Shown here: in pieces, positions 47,605 through 59,040 of the stretch
Layout of the letters: every line of letters starts with the position of its first letter
Numbering within the stretch: position 1 is the stretch's first letter
DNA from: Dasypus novemcinctus
Lineage: Eukaryota; Chordata; Mammalia; Cingulata; Dasypodidae
Assembly (NCBI RefSeq): GCF_030445035.2
Contig: NC_080688.1
Span: 65,753,449 to 65,817,448, forward strand
Reading direction: 5' to 3'
Length of the DNA: 64,000 bases
Notes under the pieces: generated by a model
The model's database searches: none
What the model was told of the DNA's origin: nothing
Seen by the model: the letters and a program-made list of their open reading frames with translations, nothing else
Made by a program: the position numbers and the translations under genes

Positions 47605-48300
47605 AACTACTAATGATTGAGCACTTACCATATGCCAAGCATTGCCTTATACTATCTCAGATCATCTATCTTTGTTTTCTAAAGTAGGGTATCAATATTA
47701 CCACAAACTTAGTGGCTTAAGATAACACAGAATTTCCTTATTACAGTTTCTGTGGGTTAGGAGTCTAGGCAAGGTTGAGTTTCCTGCAAGCCTGAAGTCA
47801 AGGGCTGGGTTCTTACCTGAGGTATTGACTGGGGAAGGACCCACTTTTTTCTCTCGTGGATGTTGATCAGATTCAGGTCTTTGCCAACTGTCCGGCTGAT
47901 GACCTGTTTCTTGCTGGCTGTCAGCCCAAGGCTACCTCAGTCCCTTGCCATGTGGCTTCCCCAGCATGGCCACTTGCTCCATCAAAGCCAGCAAGGGACA
48001 AAGGCCACTAGCAAGATGATGATAGGAGCTTAGGTTAACAATCGCAGTAGTGACCTTCTGCCATCTTTGCCTTCAGAAAGCAAGTCACAAGTCCTGCTTA
48101 TACTCAAGGGGTGGGCATTACATGAGAATCTGAGTACTATGAGGTGGGGTCATTCTGGAGTCTGCCACAGGCTCTGTGAAATGGGCACCTCTATTCTCAT
48201 TCTAAAGGTGGGGAAAATGAAGATTAGCAAGATTAAGTAAATTGCATAAGGGCACTTGGGTAGAAAGCTGTAGAGCAAGGATTCCAAACAATATCTGGCA
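47605..48300 (-). repeat. MIR fragment split by an old LTR
   Basis: 'gagcacttaccatatgccaagcattgccttatactatctca' at 47610-47660 and 'gtgaaatgggcacctctattctcattct...aggtggggaaaatgaagattagcaagattaag' at 48175-48245 are adjacent MIR segments, separated by the element at 47662-48169. Confidence 0.55.
47662..48169 (-). repeat. Old MaLR/ERVL-type LTR
   Basis: Reversed; the sense strand starts TGTGGCAGACTCCAGAATGAC and carries 'tgagtataagcaggacttgtg' and a 'ttaagccactaagtttgtgg' type 3' part. About 500 bp, diverged. Confidence 0.5.
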
Positions 48301-48533
48301 GATTTGAGGCTCATAACTATTGTATTACAACTCACAAAGGTAAATTGGGAATGTTTGGTCTGGAGAAGAGAAGACTCAGAGGGGGTCCACATTGACAGAC
48401 TTTTGGGACTTGAGTTGGCACATGGATGAGGGTGCACACATCCTGAATGTTTTTTGGGTTAGAACTAAAACCAACAGGTGGGAATGATCAAGGGTAGATT
48501 TAACTTCAATGAAAGGATTTTGAACATTTAGAA

Positions 48534-48726
48534 CAGGGGTTCTTAACAAGGAGTCTGTGAGCTTGACTTGAAGTTTGAAAAAACATTATTCTTCTGGGGA
48601 CGTGTTGGTGCAGGTGTGATATATTTATTAAATAATATATAGTAGAGTGTGGACTTAGTAAGGGGTCTGTGGTTTTTACCTGACTGGCAAAGGGGTCCAT
48701 GGAGCAAAAAAGGTTAAGAACCCCTG
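48534..48726 (-). mobile_element. hAT-type MITE (sister copy)
   Basis: 193 bp with terminal inverted repeats CAGGGGTTCTTAAC / GTTAAGAACCCCTG. Target duplication ATTTAGAA (48526-48533) and ATTTAGAG (48727-48734). Same family as 43194-43390 in the opposite orientation. Confidence 0.9.
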
Positions 48727-48817
48727 ATTTAGAGTGACTTGAATGGAATGGACTGGCTGCTTCCTTAAGTGGTCAGTTCTCTCTTTTCTTTCTCTCTCTC
48801 TCTCTCTCTCTATTTAT

Positions 48818-48897
48818 TTTTAGGAGGTACTGGGGATTGAACCCAGGACCTCGTACATGGAAGCAGGCACTCAACCACTGTGCTATATCTGCCCCCC
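48818..48897 (-). mobile_element. Short tRNA-Ala-derived SINE with (TC)n
   Basis: Reversed unit ending CTATATCTGCCCCCC, with a (TC)n run of about 24 bp (48786-48812) at its tail side. Confidence 0.8.
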
Positions 48898-48899
48898 TA

Positions 48900-50100
48900 T
48901 ATTACATCCTGCCGATATCTGTGGCCAAATGACCTCTGCTCAGGATAGAGGGGGGGATTCCACCACAGCATGAGTTAGTTTTAAGGTCTTCTCAGAAGTG
49001 GAGAGTCTGTATTTCTTAGCGGACACTAAGGGGGGACATTTTAGAGCTCAGGAAACAGGTGGAGGAGGTATCCGGGAAGAAGTTGAATTTGACTCTGTTT
49101 CTGAATATATCTAGATCTGAAGACACTATGGAGATGCCCCCCCAGAATGGGCCCTCTTTTCTCACTGACAGTTTGCCCTGCGAATAAAGGTCAAGATGAT
49201 GGCAGCTGTTCCCATGTGGAAGTGCCTTCTGAAGGCTTCAAAGAAACTTTTCTTAGTATTTATTATCCCAACTGTACAGATAAGGAGGCCGACCAATTGG
49301 CGCAGAGAAAGTGGAGGCCATTGTCTGCTATCTCTTGGCAGGCCAATCTCAATTTTTTCCACCTTACATCAGCTGGGGTTGCAACAGCTCCAGTTATAGT
49401 GTATCTGAGTTGGTCACCTGACAGTGGAGTCTAGGTTATTTGGAGGCCCCAGACCAATGAGCTGAAGTGAACATCTCACCCCACTATTTACTGCTCCTAG
49501 AACAAATTCCTTGTCTCGCTGATAATTCTTTTGTGTGTAGTTGAAATTCTGCCAAATTTTATCAGTTCTGGGACTATGTGTATAACTAGGCCTAGATGAT
49601 AAAGTTCCTTCCATTTATTTATTTTGCCTAATAGAATTACTCTTACTACTTCTATGAGGATCTGACATAAAGTCAGATCAACCCAAGTACAAACTTTTAT
49701 ATCATCATGCTAATCCTGCTGAATGGATTTGGAGCTGGATTCCTCTGAGGGAATGGCCTCTAGGTCAAAGCTTTCCTCTCGAATCCTGGTTCGGCTGATG
49801 CATGGCTAATGGTTTTCTTGTTGCTCATACTCTCTCAGGAAGAAACTTAATTTGAGGAAAACAGGGAGTATGTGTGTGTATGTGTGTGTGTTTGTTTTAC
49901 AGGATTGGGAGTGAGCCCCAGCATTCTTGGTCTTTCTCCACTGTATCGGCTAGCCTGGCTTGCTGTCTCCCTTGTATTTCTGAGCCTTTTTGCCATCTGA
50001 AGCCCTCACCAGGAAAGCCTGGCTCATTTCTCTCTTGTAAAGAACAAAGCCCCAACTAGGGGGGAAACTTGACTCCAGTCCTGGTTCTGGCATTCATGTG
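48900..50100. other. Unique or unrecognised sequence
   Basis: No gene recognised. Contains a TG-rich microsatellite near 49868-49892 and, at 50060-50142, a weak MIR-like segment. Short open frames near 49150-49430 lack any family motif. Confidence 0.35.
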
Positions 50101-50142
50101 CTGGAAACCATTTGTCAAAGCCCTTGGACTCTCTGAACCTCC

Positions 50143-50361
50143 TTTTTTTTTTTAACTAATTAATTTTATTGCTACATATTAATAAACATACAATATATCC
50201 AAAGTATACAATCAATGTTATTTGTTATAATCACTTAGTTGTGCATTCATTGCTTCAATCATTATTTTATTATTTCAATAATACTACTAATAAATAAAAA
50301 ACAGACAAACAAGAAAAGTCCTCAGCTCTCAATCTCTCTATGCTTCCCCCACTGTACATAG
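50143..50361 (-). repeat. L1 3' UTR insertion
   Basis: Reversed 5'-truncated L1 end starting with a T-run. Target duplication CTCTCTGAACCTCC (50129-50142) and CTCTTTGAACCTCC (50362-50375). Paralogous to 18196-18970. Confidence 0.75.
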
Positions 50362-50659
50362 CTCTTTGAACCTCCATTTTTTAAGTGTATCAAGAAATAT
50401 TTATTGACTCACACTGAGTCCACCTAGACAGGGGAGAAAAGACCTGCCCGAGCCACCCACTCTACTGGATAGTTGTAAGACTTAAATGACATAACAGAAG
50501 TTAGAGCAGGATTCTTTTTGGACACCTACCCATCACCAATGCCCAGATCAGAGCCTTCTGAGATAATCCATCCCACGGCAACTTTTTCTCCTCTGATCTG
50601 TCACTTTTTGGCTTTACACTGCTTTGCTTTCTTATAATCTATTTGTACGTTGTGTTTTA

Positions 50660-50805
50660 TCCACTCTTCTTGTCCATAAGCTCCTTTTCTGCTCCTTTGT
50701 ATCTTTTCAATGCCTACTGTGTTGCCTTAACATAACTGGGCTCTGTGCGTTTTTGTGGATTGATTGTTTAATTGAAGTTGGGATACATGGAAGGAAGCTT
50801 ATCTT
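50660..50805 (+). repeat. Unassigned interspersed repeat (copy B)
   Basis: Partner of 44125-44266, in the same orientation; see that entry. Confidence 0.4.
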
Positions 50806-50876
50806 ACGGACCTGAGCTTTGAGATCATTTTCTGCTCTTTTTCATGGTGGAATGAAGAATGAATAACACAGTCTGA

Positions 50877-51540
50877 ATGGGTAATTGGTGTGTCACGAGT
50901 TGGGAAGGGAGAAGAAAGAAGCCATCTATAGATGTAATTTTCAAGCTTCTCAAACTTGAATTGCCTAGTCTTATTCAGTCAAACAATGAAAGCAGGGGAA
51001 AATGGTCCAACTTACTATTTGGTTCTTTGAGACAAAGTAACCGACGGATTGTCTTTTCTTCTCAGCAATATTTGCAGCCCGCAGAAGCTGCAATTGGTAA
51101 CGGGACTGAAGCTAATGGGATCCTATCTGGAGGAGAAGCAGCAGGACAGCCACATCTTTATTTTTGGTTTATTGGTGTAACTTTCTTCACAAAGAAGACA
51201 TGGAAGAGACAAGATTTGGAGAGTCAGAGAGGAAAACGAAAAGAAAATCCAAATGGGGGGAAGGGCCAGGATGAAGCAAAGGAACACAGCCAGACTGTTC
51301 AGAGGGTGGGGGGTGTCCGTGGGAGGCCCGTGGCCTGGCTTTTTCCACCTGCTGAGAGAGGATGTGTAACTTGTCTTCCTTCCCATCTCCTCCCACCAGA
51401 GTGGGAAGAGCTCAGTGTCCCTCCTCTAGCCCGAGTGATTCTCAGCTCCTGTCCTTTCTTCCACAGACCCCAAAGCACCACTCACCTCGGCCTTTGGGCA
51501 GTGCAGGGCTCTGACCCTGGGGAACCTCTCTTTTGTTGTT
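50877..51540. other. Unique or unrecognised sequence
   Basis: A 255-codon plus-strand open frame crosses this stretch into the SINE at 51580. It shows no domain, signal or conserved motif and ends inside a repeat, so I do not call a gene. Confidence 0.4.
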
Positions 51541-51579
51541 CCCATTTTGACATTATTTATTTGTTTGTTTGTTTGTTTG

Positions 51580-51662
51580 TTTTAGTAGGAACCAGGGATC
51601 AAACCCCGGACCTCATACATGTGAAACAGGCACTCAACCCCTGAGCTACCTCCACTCCCCGT
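51580..51662 (-). mobile_element. Short tRNA-Ala-derived SINE
   Basis: Reversed unit (AACCAGGGATCAAACCCCGG ... CTGAGCTACCTCCAC) with an (ATTTGTTTGTTTG)-type tail at 51555-51580. Confidence 0.82.
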
Positions 51663-51764
51663 TATTCGTACTTTTGACCAGGTGCGTGGTAAATAATTCA
51701 AGAGCCCTGGAAAGATCTGTTGTGAAAAGTGAGTCTCTCTCCCACTCCTAATATGTTTCTTTCT

Positions 51765-52060
51765 TTCTTTTTTTTTTTTCCATAAAGGGTATTTATTTGG
51801 GGTAGGAGCTTACAGATACCAGGCCATAAAGCATAAGGTACTTCCCTCACCAAAGTCTATTTGGAGCAAGATGGCTGCCAACGTCTGTGAGGGTTCAGGC
51901 TTCCTGGGTTCCTATGTTCCTGGGCTTACTTTTCTCTGGGTTCAGGGTTCCTCTCTTTCTGGGGCTGGCTTCTCTTTTCTCTGTGAGGTTACTTCCCAGG
52001 GCTCCAGCTTAAAAGTCTTCAGCATCAAACTCCAACATCAGAAACCCTCCTAATACGTTT
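51765..52060 (-). repeat. Unassigned poly(A)-tailed repeat
   Basis: T-run at the left, then 'ggggtaggagcttacagata', 'ccaggccataaagcataagg' and a series of 'cttcctgggttcct' like near-repeats. Looks like a reversed retroposed repeat; family not assigned. Confidence 0.45.
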
Positions 52061-52069
52061 CTTAGGAAT

Positions 52070-52190
52070 TCTTTAGAGATACTAGATGACTGTATCCATA
52101 TGTTCTCTTAAAAATCATAAAGAATAACATACTCCATATACTTCATACACTTTTCTATACCTTGCTTTCTTCTTCACTTAAGGAGAAAAA
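52070..52190 (-). repeat. L1 fragment
   Basis: Short reversed L1 3' UTR-like text ('ttttctataccttgctttcttcttcacttaa'). Confidence 0.35.
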
Positions 52191-52217
52191 ATTGGAGTTC
52201 TTTTCTGCATCCCCTGT

Positions 52218-52713
52218 GAACTGAAGCTCTCCCTCTCATCTCCCTCTGGTTTCCCGAGACTGGGTGGAGTTGGACTGGGTCTGCCTGCATGTCTTTATCC
52301 CACCCCAAACATGGTTCTTCATTCTTTTTGTGGCCACGTGGTATACACAGCATGCTAAGCAGACCCCAAAGGATGTGCGATGTAAGTTGTCTCCCATCTT
52401 TTGCTCTTGCAAACTCTGTTGCAACGATCCTGCTACATTTGTTTTTGAAGCAGCCCTTTTCTTGTTTACACCCAGGACTTCCCAGAATTCATGCTTCAGG
52501 TGAGCTCAGTCAAGTTTCCTGTTGCATTTCCCATACACCAGGTCGTGCCCTGCCTTCACTGTCCTTTCTATGCAATACAACTGCTTCCCCCCACGGACTG
52601 AAGCTCTCCCTCTAGCGAGGAGTTCATCTCTCTTTGGTTTCCAGAGACTTGGGCTGAATTGGACTGTGTCTGCCTGTGTGTCTTTATCACAACCCAAACG
52701 TGGTTCTTCGATT
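52218..52713. repeat. Diverged direct duplication of about 110 bp
   Basis: 52218-52323 and 52595-52713 share 'actgaagctctccctct', 'ggtttcc.gagact', 'ctgcctg', 'gtctttatc' and 'ggttcttc' in order, offset by 377 bp. Not recognised as a known family. Confidence 0.7.
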
Positions 52714-53121
52714 TCGGCCAAGCTCACTCTTTGTTGAAGAGAGCCTGTGTTTTTCTAAGCTTATTTCAGAGGCAGTAGCATTCAGATTCAAATTTCTCTT
52801 GGCTGCAGTCAAAGTGACCAATGAGAATAAATTGTAGCCAGACAGGGCACACAATCCTCTAGCCGAGTGGAGTGTTTTGTTGGTGGCAAATCCTGTCACC
52901 AAGCGGGCCTCCTCATCACTCCACGGCACGTCCCGGGGAGGCTGTGATAGACAGTGAGGGATGGACCATCTCCAGGCCTTGGCAATATATTCTGGCACCC
53001 AAGTGCCAGTGTGATGGAAGGAGGGGCAGCAGCAGCTGGAAGAGGTGGCAGAGCTCATGCTGCTCAATCCTGCTTTTAACTGACAAGGAAACACCAGCTC
53101 TGTGCTGTGTCCATCAGCCCA

Positions 53122-53300
53122 GTGGTACTAAACCTTTGGGGGTCAACAAACCCCTTTAAGAATGTGATGAAACCTTTGACTCTTTTTCCTAGCAAAATGT
53201 GCATTTGCATAGACACACAATATTTTGGATACAGCATATGCACTGATTACGATGGTGGGAAGGGAGGGTATTTTGCCTGTAAATGTTTTATTCTTTTCTT
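53122..53300 (+). repeat. Possible old hAT-type repeat
   Basis: CAGTGGTACTAAACCTTTGG followed by 'gggtcaacaaacccctttaa' recalls hAT-Charlie ends. The opposite end was not found. Confidence 0.3.
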
Positions 53301-54690
53301 TACCTGGAGCCCTCAGGCCAAAACATTCCTCCACTAACCTGCATTTACCTGGACTGATTTTAAAATCATTGCATTACTGGAAGGTACTGGTTGGAATGTG
53401 AACAGAAGACAGTGCCCTTTCCTGTGAGGAAGCTGGTTTTCTCCTCCACTGATCTGGAGTGTGGTCATACTTAAGGTTACTGGAGCTGCTGGAAAGCTTC
53501 ATTCTTCTCACACTGGGAGGTATGCGTCTCGTATGAACCCGCCACACCAAAAGTTCTGACCCGGCCTCTCCACAGCTGGCCCAGCCTGAGCCCATTGTCC
53601 ACTTGGAGGTAGCCCCAACAGATCCAATAGAACTGGACCAATGAGTGCCAGATCTGAAAGGCCTGTCTCACCTCTGTGAGAAGGGACTTTCTCTCCCCTC
53701 CAATCTCTTTTTTTTCCTCAAGAAGATCGTCCTTCCAAACTTAAAAAAAATACATGATGTTGTCTCTTCCTGCTTTGCTAGATGAAAACTTGTTCACTTT
53801 AGAAAATATAGACAGGCAAAAAGAAGAAAATAAAAACCACCAATAATCTGCACTCTCAGAGTGTTAATACTTTGGCATATGGACGCTACACACACACACA
53901 CACACACACTTTACATATGGTGATTGTAGCTTTACTCCTCATGCTTTTCATCTGATTATTTAGCTTAAAAATATACAAACCTTCCAACAACTAAAGTTAT
54001 CCAATAATAGAATTGGATGCCTTAAAAACAGTGGAGGGCCGACTCTGAGTGTTTAAGCATGGAAATGTTTAAACAGAGGTTTGACAGGGGCAGTTTGACT
54101 GGAACCTTTTTAAGGATTCCATGCATGAGACCTTGCCAAAGTTTCCTTTCCCAGTCACAGGAACTTTTGGACAGGGGGCCACCAGCTGCCTGCCTTCTTA
54201 GCTCACCTCCTTTATAATCACGAAAATGCCTTACACTGTGTCGTCTGGCTTTTTCAGAAGGCCCCTTGGGCTGGGCTGCAAGACATCCAGCCTTCTTCAC
54301 CCCTCTTCTGCTGGCAGTGTTATCAGCCTCTGGGGGACCATCTTACAGCAAAGGCTGTCAGTTGTAGGACACTTTTCTTTCAAACAGTGACCTAATTTGT
54401 TCTTAATACAAAAGAGAGGATATTCCATTTCTAATCTACTGCCATTCTGCCAGGGGCACTTGGCATATTTTATTTAGCACTCCACAGCTGGTTGTTTGTG
54501 TGCGTACATGCATGTGAGCTGATTTTTTGGTTGCTGAATGAATCATCCTATTGCAATTACTTTATCACATTCAAATCTCCTCATACTTACTGGTACTCCA
54601 GTAAGTGTGCAATTCCCTGTGTTTGCAAATTGTTATGAACTGAGAATTTGGTTAGTTAAATTGTGTCACAAAGGGATCTGACCTTTGTTC
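53300..54690. other. Mostly unrecognised sequence with a (CA)n run
   Basis: (CA)n at about 53887-53910. Weak L1-like text at 53740-54010. No gene seen. Confidence 0.4.
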
Positions 54691-54706
54691 TATTAACTTA
54701 CTTTTT

Positions 54707-55114
54707 TTTTTTTTAAAGACTTATTTTATTTATTTCTCTCCCCATCCCCCCCATTGTCTGCTCTCTGTATCCATTCACTGTGTGTTCTTCTGTGTCTGCT
54801 TGCATTATCTGGTGGCACTGGAAAACTGCGTCTCTTTTTTGTTGCGTTATCTTGCTGTGTCAGCTCTGTGTGTGTGTGACGCCACTCCTGGGCAGACTGC
54901 ACTTTTTTTACGCAGGGCATCTCTCCTTGTGGGGCACACTCCTTGCGTGTGGAGCACCCCTATGTGGGGGCACCTCTGGGTGGCACGGCACTCCTTGCGT
55001 GCACCAGCCCTGTGCGTGGGCCAACTCATCATGTGGGTCAGGAGGCCCTGGGTTTGAACCCTGGACCCTCCATATGGTAGACAGATGCTCTATCAGTTGA
55101 GCACATCTGCTTCC
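54707..55114 (-). mobile_element. DAS-type SINE
   Basis: Reversed, full-length. Perfect 17-bp duplication CTATTAACTTACTTTTT at 54690-54706 and 55115-55131. Confidence 0.94.
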
Positions 55115-55131
55115 CTATTAACTTACTTTTT

Positions 55132-55740
55132 ACCTTTGAATTATGAAATATTTCAAGAATACAGAAAAGTATAGAAAAATTTATTTGATTTTCACATATC
55201 TCATCCTCTTACTTTTAAAAATATGTAATATTTTGCCATAATTATATTGGAACTTTCTCTTTTTGTGGTAAATAAAATATTAAAGAGACAGCTAAAGCCC
55301 AATGCCCTCTCTCCTTCCTGCTCCCTCCCCTCAGGAAGATTGCGTGTTTTTATACTTTCATTGCATATGTGAATGTGGCTGTAAACAATAGAAGATATTG
55401 TTTCATTTGTTTTTATGATTTATGATAATTTTCAATCTTTGTTTTTCATTTTACAGTTTTAGAGATTTATCTGTTTTGATCAAAGAATGAAGTGCTCATT
55501 GATCCATTTTCACTGTAATGTAGTGCTCCAGAGCACGATATTGTACAGTTAATTTATCCATTTTCCTATCTGCATATTTAGGTTGTCCCTCTCACCCTAC
55601 CCCCTTTTGTCGCTATTGCAAAATTTTGCCATGAATATCCATGCGTTTTCCTCCTCGTGCACCTGTGTGAAAATACTCCTAGGGTGTGAATTTCGAAGTT
55701 GAATTGCTAGCTCATAGGGAACAGAACTTCATTCTATAGT
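55132..55740 (-). repeat. L1 3' UTR fragment
   Basis: Reversed L1 3' UTR-like text ('gaaatatttcaagaatacag', 'aatattttgccataattata', 'ttatccattttcctatctgc'). Confidence 0.45.
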
Positions 55741-56005
55741 TGAGACTAAAGGGTCTTTTGGTTGTTGTTAATTTAGTTTAGCTTTTGTTTTAAATAGAAG
55801 AAGTCAGCATCACTCAATCATCCTTTCTATAAGCACTTATTGGATATCTATCAGTATCAAATTTAAAATGGGGGAATATAAGTTAATTCCCGCCATCAAG
55901 AAACTCACATACTAGCCAAAAACAGACACAGGAACAATTTGCATGGTTCAAGTAGCAGAGTCAAAGTGCTGGGAGAGTTCAGAGGCAGAGCAAGGAATTC
56001 AAGGC

Positions 56006-56022
56006 GGGGGGGGGGGGGGGGT
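56006..56022. repeat. Poly(G) run
   Basis: About 16 consecutive G on the plus strand, flanked by GGCG and GTGAGACG. Isolated; G-quadruplex forming potential is possible. Confidence 0.8.
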
Positions 56023-56177
56023 GAGACGAGGTGGGAGTGGGAGGACAGAAGGTCTTCAGAAAGAATATTTTAGCTGGATCTTGAAATGTTAAATAGGCTT
56101 TTTCCTCAGACAAAGAATGAGGTGGGGCTGGGTGGATGGGTATGGACTTGTGAACGTGCCTTCAAAACCAAACCATC

Positions 56178-56270
56178 CTTGGGAGCAGATGTAGCTCAAA
56201 TGGTTGAGCACCTGCTTCCCACATACAAGTCCTGGGTTCGATTTCCAGTACATCCTAAAAAACCAAAAAC
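56178..56270 (+). mobile_element. Short tRNA-Ala-derived SINE
   Basis: GGGAGCAGATGTAGCTCAAA ... GGGTTCGATTTCCAGTACA, followed by an A-rich AAACCAAAAACC tail. Confidence 0.84.
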
Positions 56271-56289
56271 CAAAAAACCCCCAAAACAT

Positions 56290-57600
56290 CCAATAAATAC
56301 ATCTCCGTTAGTCAGGGGCTAACTGTAAGTATTTGAAACAGAGAGTTTAATGCTAGGTATTAATTACTTGGGCAGGATGAGGGAGCCAAATGGAATGGGG
56401 GCTGATGCCCAGAGAACAGCCACAGAAAATAAGCCCCTCTCACCCTAGGCTGGAGGTTTGAAGGGAGGGGGTGTTGCTATCAGGGCTGGGGGCTTGCTCA
56501 CCCAAGGCAGGCTGGAGCCATAGTGGGTCTGGCTGATAGGAGTTGGAGTCATGGTAGAGACATAATGGCCTTTGCCTGACACCGAGAGGGAGGGGATTGG
56601 ATATGCTGGCTTCTTCCTTCCTTCTCCTTCACTTCTCATTGGCTGAAAGAACAAAAACGGAGCACTGAAGTAACCTAGAGATAGTAACCCCAGAAAATAG
56701 CTACTGCTTCCAGGGTCTGGAAACAAGGTGAAGGTTGGGGCAACAGAATTGGGATTTCAGAGGACGGGCTTGGCGGTGCTGGTGCTCAGACTTCTGAGGA
56801 GGAGGGGCTTCTAGCTGCTTTTGGGACCCTGTGATCGGCCAGGCCCTGCTAAGCTGGTGCTTGCCTCTCTGAGAAGGTCTTACCTTTCCCCAGATGAATG
56901 TGGGCACAGCTCTTACCGAAAGCCTAACCTGCCAACAGCAGGGACTAAGGCCGAGGCCCTGATCTTGCAGTTTTCCCTGGGAGTTAGCTGCCTGGGTGTT
57001 GTAGAGACACTCGTGGCCAGGAGTCCACACGGAGGAGCCTGAGTCGGTCGGGCCTCGTGAGTGGGTCGAAGTCTTTCATCCTCTGAAGCCTGCGCCTCAT
57101 GTGCTGCTCTGTCTTTCCTTTCCCTCAGAGTTTGCTTTGGTTCTCTCATGGTTTTGACTTGCTCACGCTCCATCACAGTGGTCCCTCTGCCTCACAGCCT
57201 CCTCTGGGCATCTCCTTGGCTTCACTCCTGTTGCTACTACTTGGTTCTTTACGTATTTTGTGGTTCAAATGCTGAATGGAGAGAGATTTGACTGGCCAGT
57301 TTGTTTCCATCTGGGCAGAGGGTGGGATTCTGGGCCTTGACGTTGACTGCTGGCTGCCCATGAAGTAGCTTTTATTTGGGTCAGGTATCTACCTATGAAG
57401 ATGGGGAGCAGGGGTAGAGAGGAAGCCTTCCCCAGACATCTTGAAAGAGTGGCCTAAAGTTACTCTCATATTCCCCTCCCTTGTTCTCCAATACTGTGTG
57501 CCTCCGTCCTTCCTAAAACTCTGCTGAAATTGCTTTCCTGAGGATGATACTTTATTATGGTTCCCTGTGCCCAATGGCCTCTTCTTAGGTCTCAACATTT
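56290..57600. other. Unique or unrecognised sequence
   Basis: No gene or clear repeat recognised. Moderately GC-rich; several short open frames on both strands overlap each other and show no motif. Confidence 0.35.
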
Positions 57601-58023
57601 ATTTTATTTTTATTTTCTTTCATTTATGTAGTATTTAATCCATAATGCATTCATGTGGTTCAAAGTTCAAAAGGTATAAATGCCTCCCCTGGAAACCACC
57701 AGTGTTACTAGTTCCTTCTGAATCCTTCCAGAAATAGTCTATGAACATATGAGCATACACTATATTTTTACAAAATGGTAACATCTTATATGCACCCCTC
57801 TATGCCTTGCTATTTCACTTATATTCATATAATGAAGACTGTCATATCATGACATGAAATGCTTCCTTATTCTTTCACACATCTTCATATTATTCCATTG
57901 TATGATGTGCCATGATTTATAGTTCGCTGCTAATGGACATTGTCTATGATATTTTGCTATTGCAAACATATTGCAATAAATTATCCAGAGTATATATAGC
58001 TTTGCACATACATCTGAAAGATA
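57600..58023 (-). repeat. L1 3' UTR fragment
   Basis: Reversed L1 text: 'catgtggttcaaagttcaaaaggta', 'accagtgttactagttcc', 'ctatgccttgctatttcac'. Interrupted at its right edge by the short SINE at 58025. Confidence 0.6.
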
Positions 58024-58024
58024 A

Positions 58025-58113
58025 GGGGAGCAGATGTAGCTCAGTGGATGAGTTCCTGCTTCTGATGTATGAGGTCCTGGGTTCAATCCTAGGCACCTCC
58101 TTTAAAAAAAAAA
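58025..58113 (+). mobile_element. Short tRNA-Ala-derived SINE
   Basis: GGGGAGCAGATGTAGCTCAG ... GGGTTCAATCCTAGGCACC plus poly(A). Confidence 0.85.
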
Positions 58114-58119
58114 GATAAG

Positions 58120-59040
58120 TTTCTTGAAGTGGATTTGCTATTTCAAAGATTTTGGCATTTGCAATAGTCTTAAGATGGATTACCCAGAAAATGGACTCTG
58201 AAGCAGAGATTTGCATGCAGGTAGTTTACTGCGGAGTGTTTTTAGGATCCACATCTATGAGAGTATAGGCATAAGATTTGGGAAGAAAGAAGAATTGAAC
58301 TGTTATGCTATTGAGGCCCAGCTGAACCTGCAAGTAGCTCTGAAGTTGGAAAGACTCTCTCGAGTTGTGTTGAATTGAGGCAAGGGGACCTGGCCTTTGT
58401 ATCCCACACTTGACCAGGCATTATATACAACTTGCCCCAGGGGACAGACGAGTGACTTTGGGCAGGCAATTCCTTTAAGCCAAGAATAATTCCCAGGGAG
58501 GGACCTAGCTACAAGTCCTCAGCAGCCAGCACCCCTACCAGCTGGGGAATGAGCCCCTCTGATCTGAAGGGGAATCTGGTGTTATACATGGCCTTCACTA
58601 CAGTCTGCCCCTTGAGCCACTCAGCTCCTCTTGAATTTTAAGGTAGACTCACCTCATCTGGAAAAAGCTCCTCTAGAATTCTGGTTGGTCTCTTCCTAGT
58701 AGGGAGAGCATCATGGAGGAGGTGATATCTGACTTAGATTTTTAAGGATGAATAAGATTTTACCAGGTAGACAAGACTAAGAGGCTGTAGAAAAGACCAT
58801 AGAGACCACCTATCCCCAGTGGTTATTACCAATGGTGTGAATTAAAATCACTTGGAGAACTTTTTTTTTTTAATTTGTATATTTAATAGCAGTAATAATA
58901 AGCATTCATGTGCTCTCCAGTTATTTTTCCTTTTGTGGATTCTGTTTTTTATATTAAGCATATTTTGAAGGTTTTACTTTTGTTGCTGATTTCTATGTGT
59001 TCTCTAAAGATTTTATCCCTTTTTTTTTGGTCTTTCTTTT
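58120..59040. other. Unrecognised sequence
   Basis: No gene. Possibly old repeat sequence at 58185-58620 ('gcagagatttgcatgcaggtagtttact'), family not assigned. Confidence 0.3.

Noticed and set aside
50877-51644. 255-codon plus-strand frame
   Set aside because: No recognisable domain; ends inside a tRNA-derived SINE; no splice or promoter context that would make it convincing.
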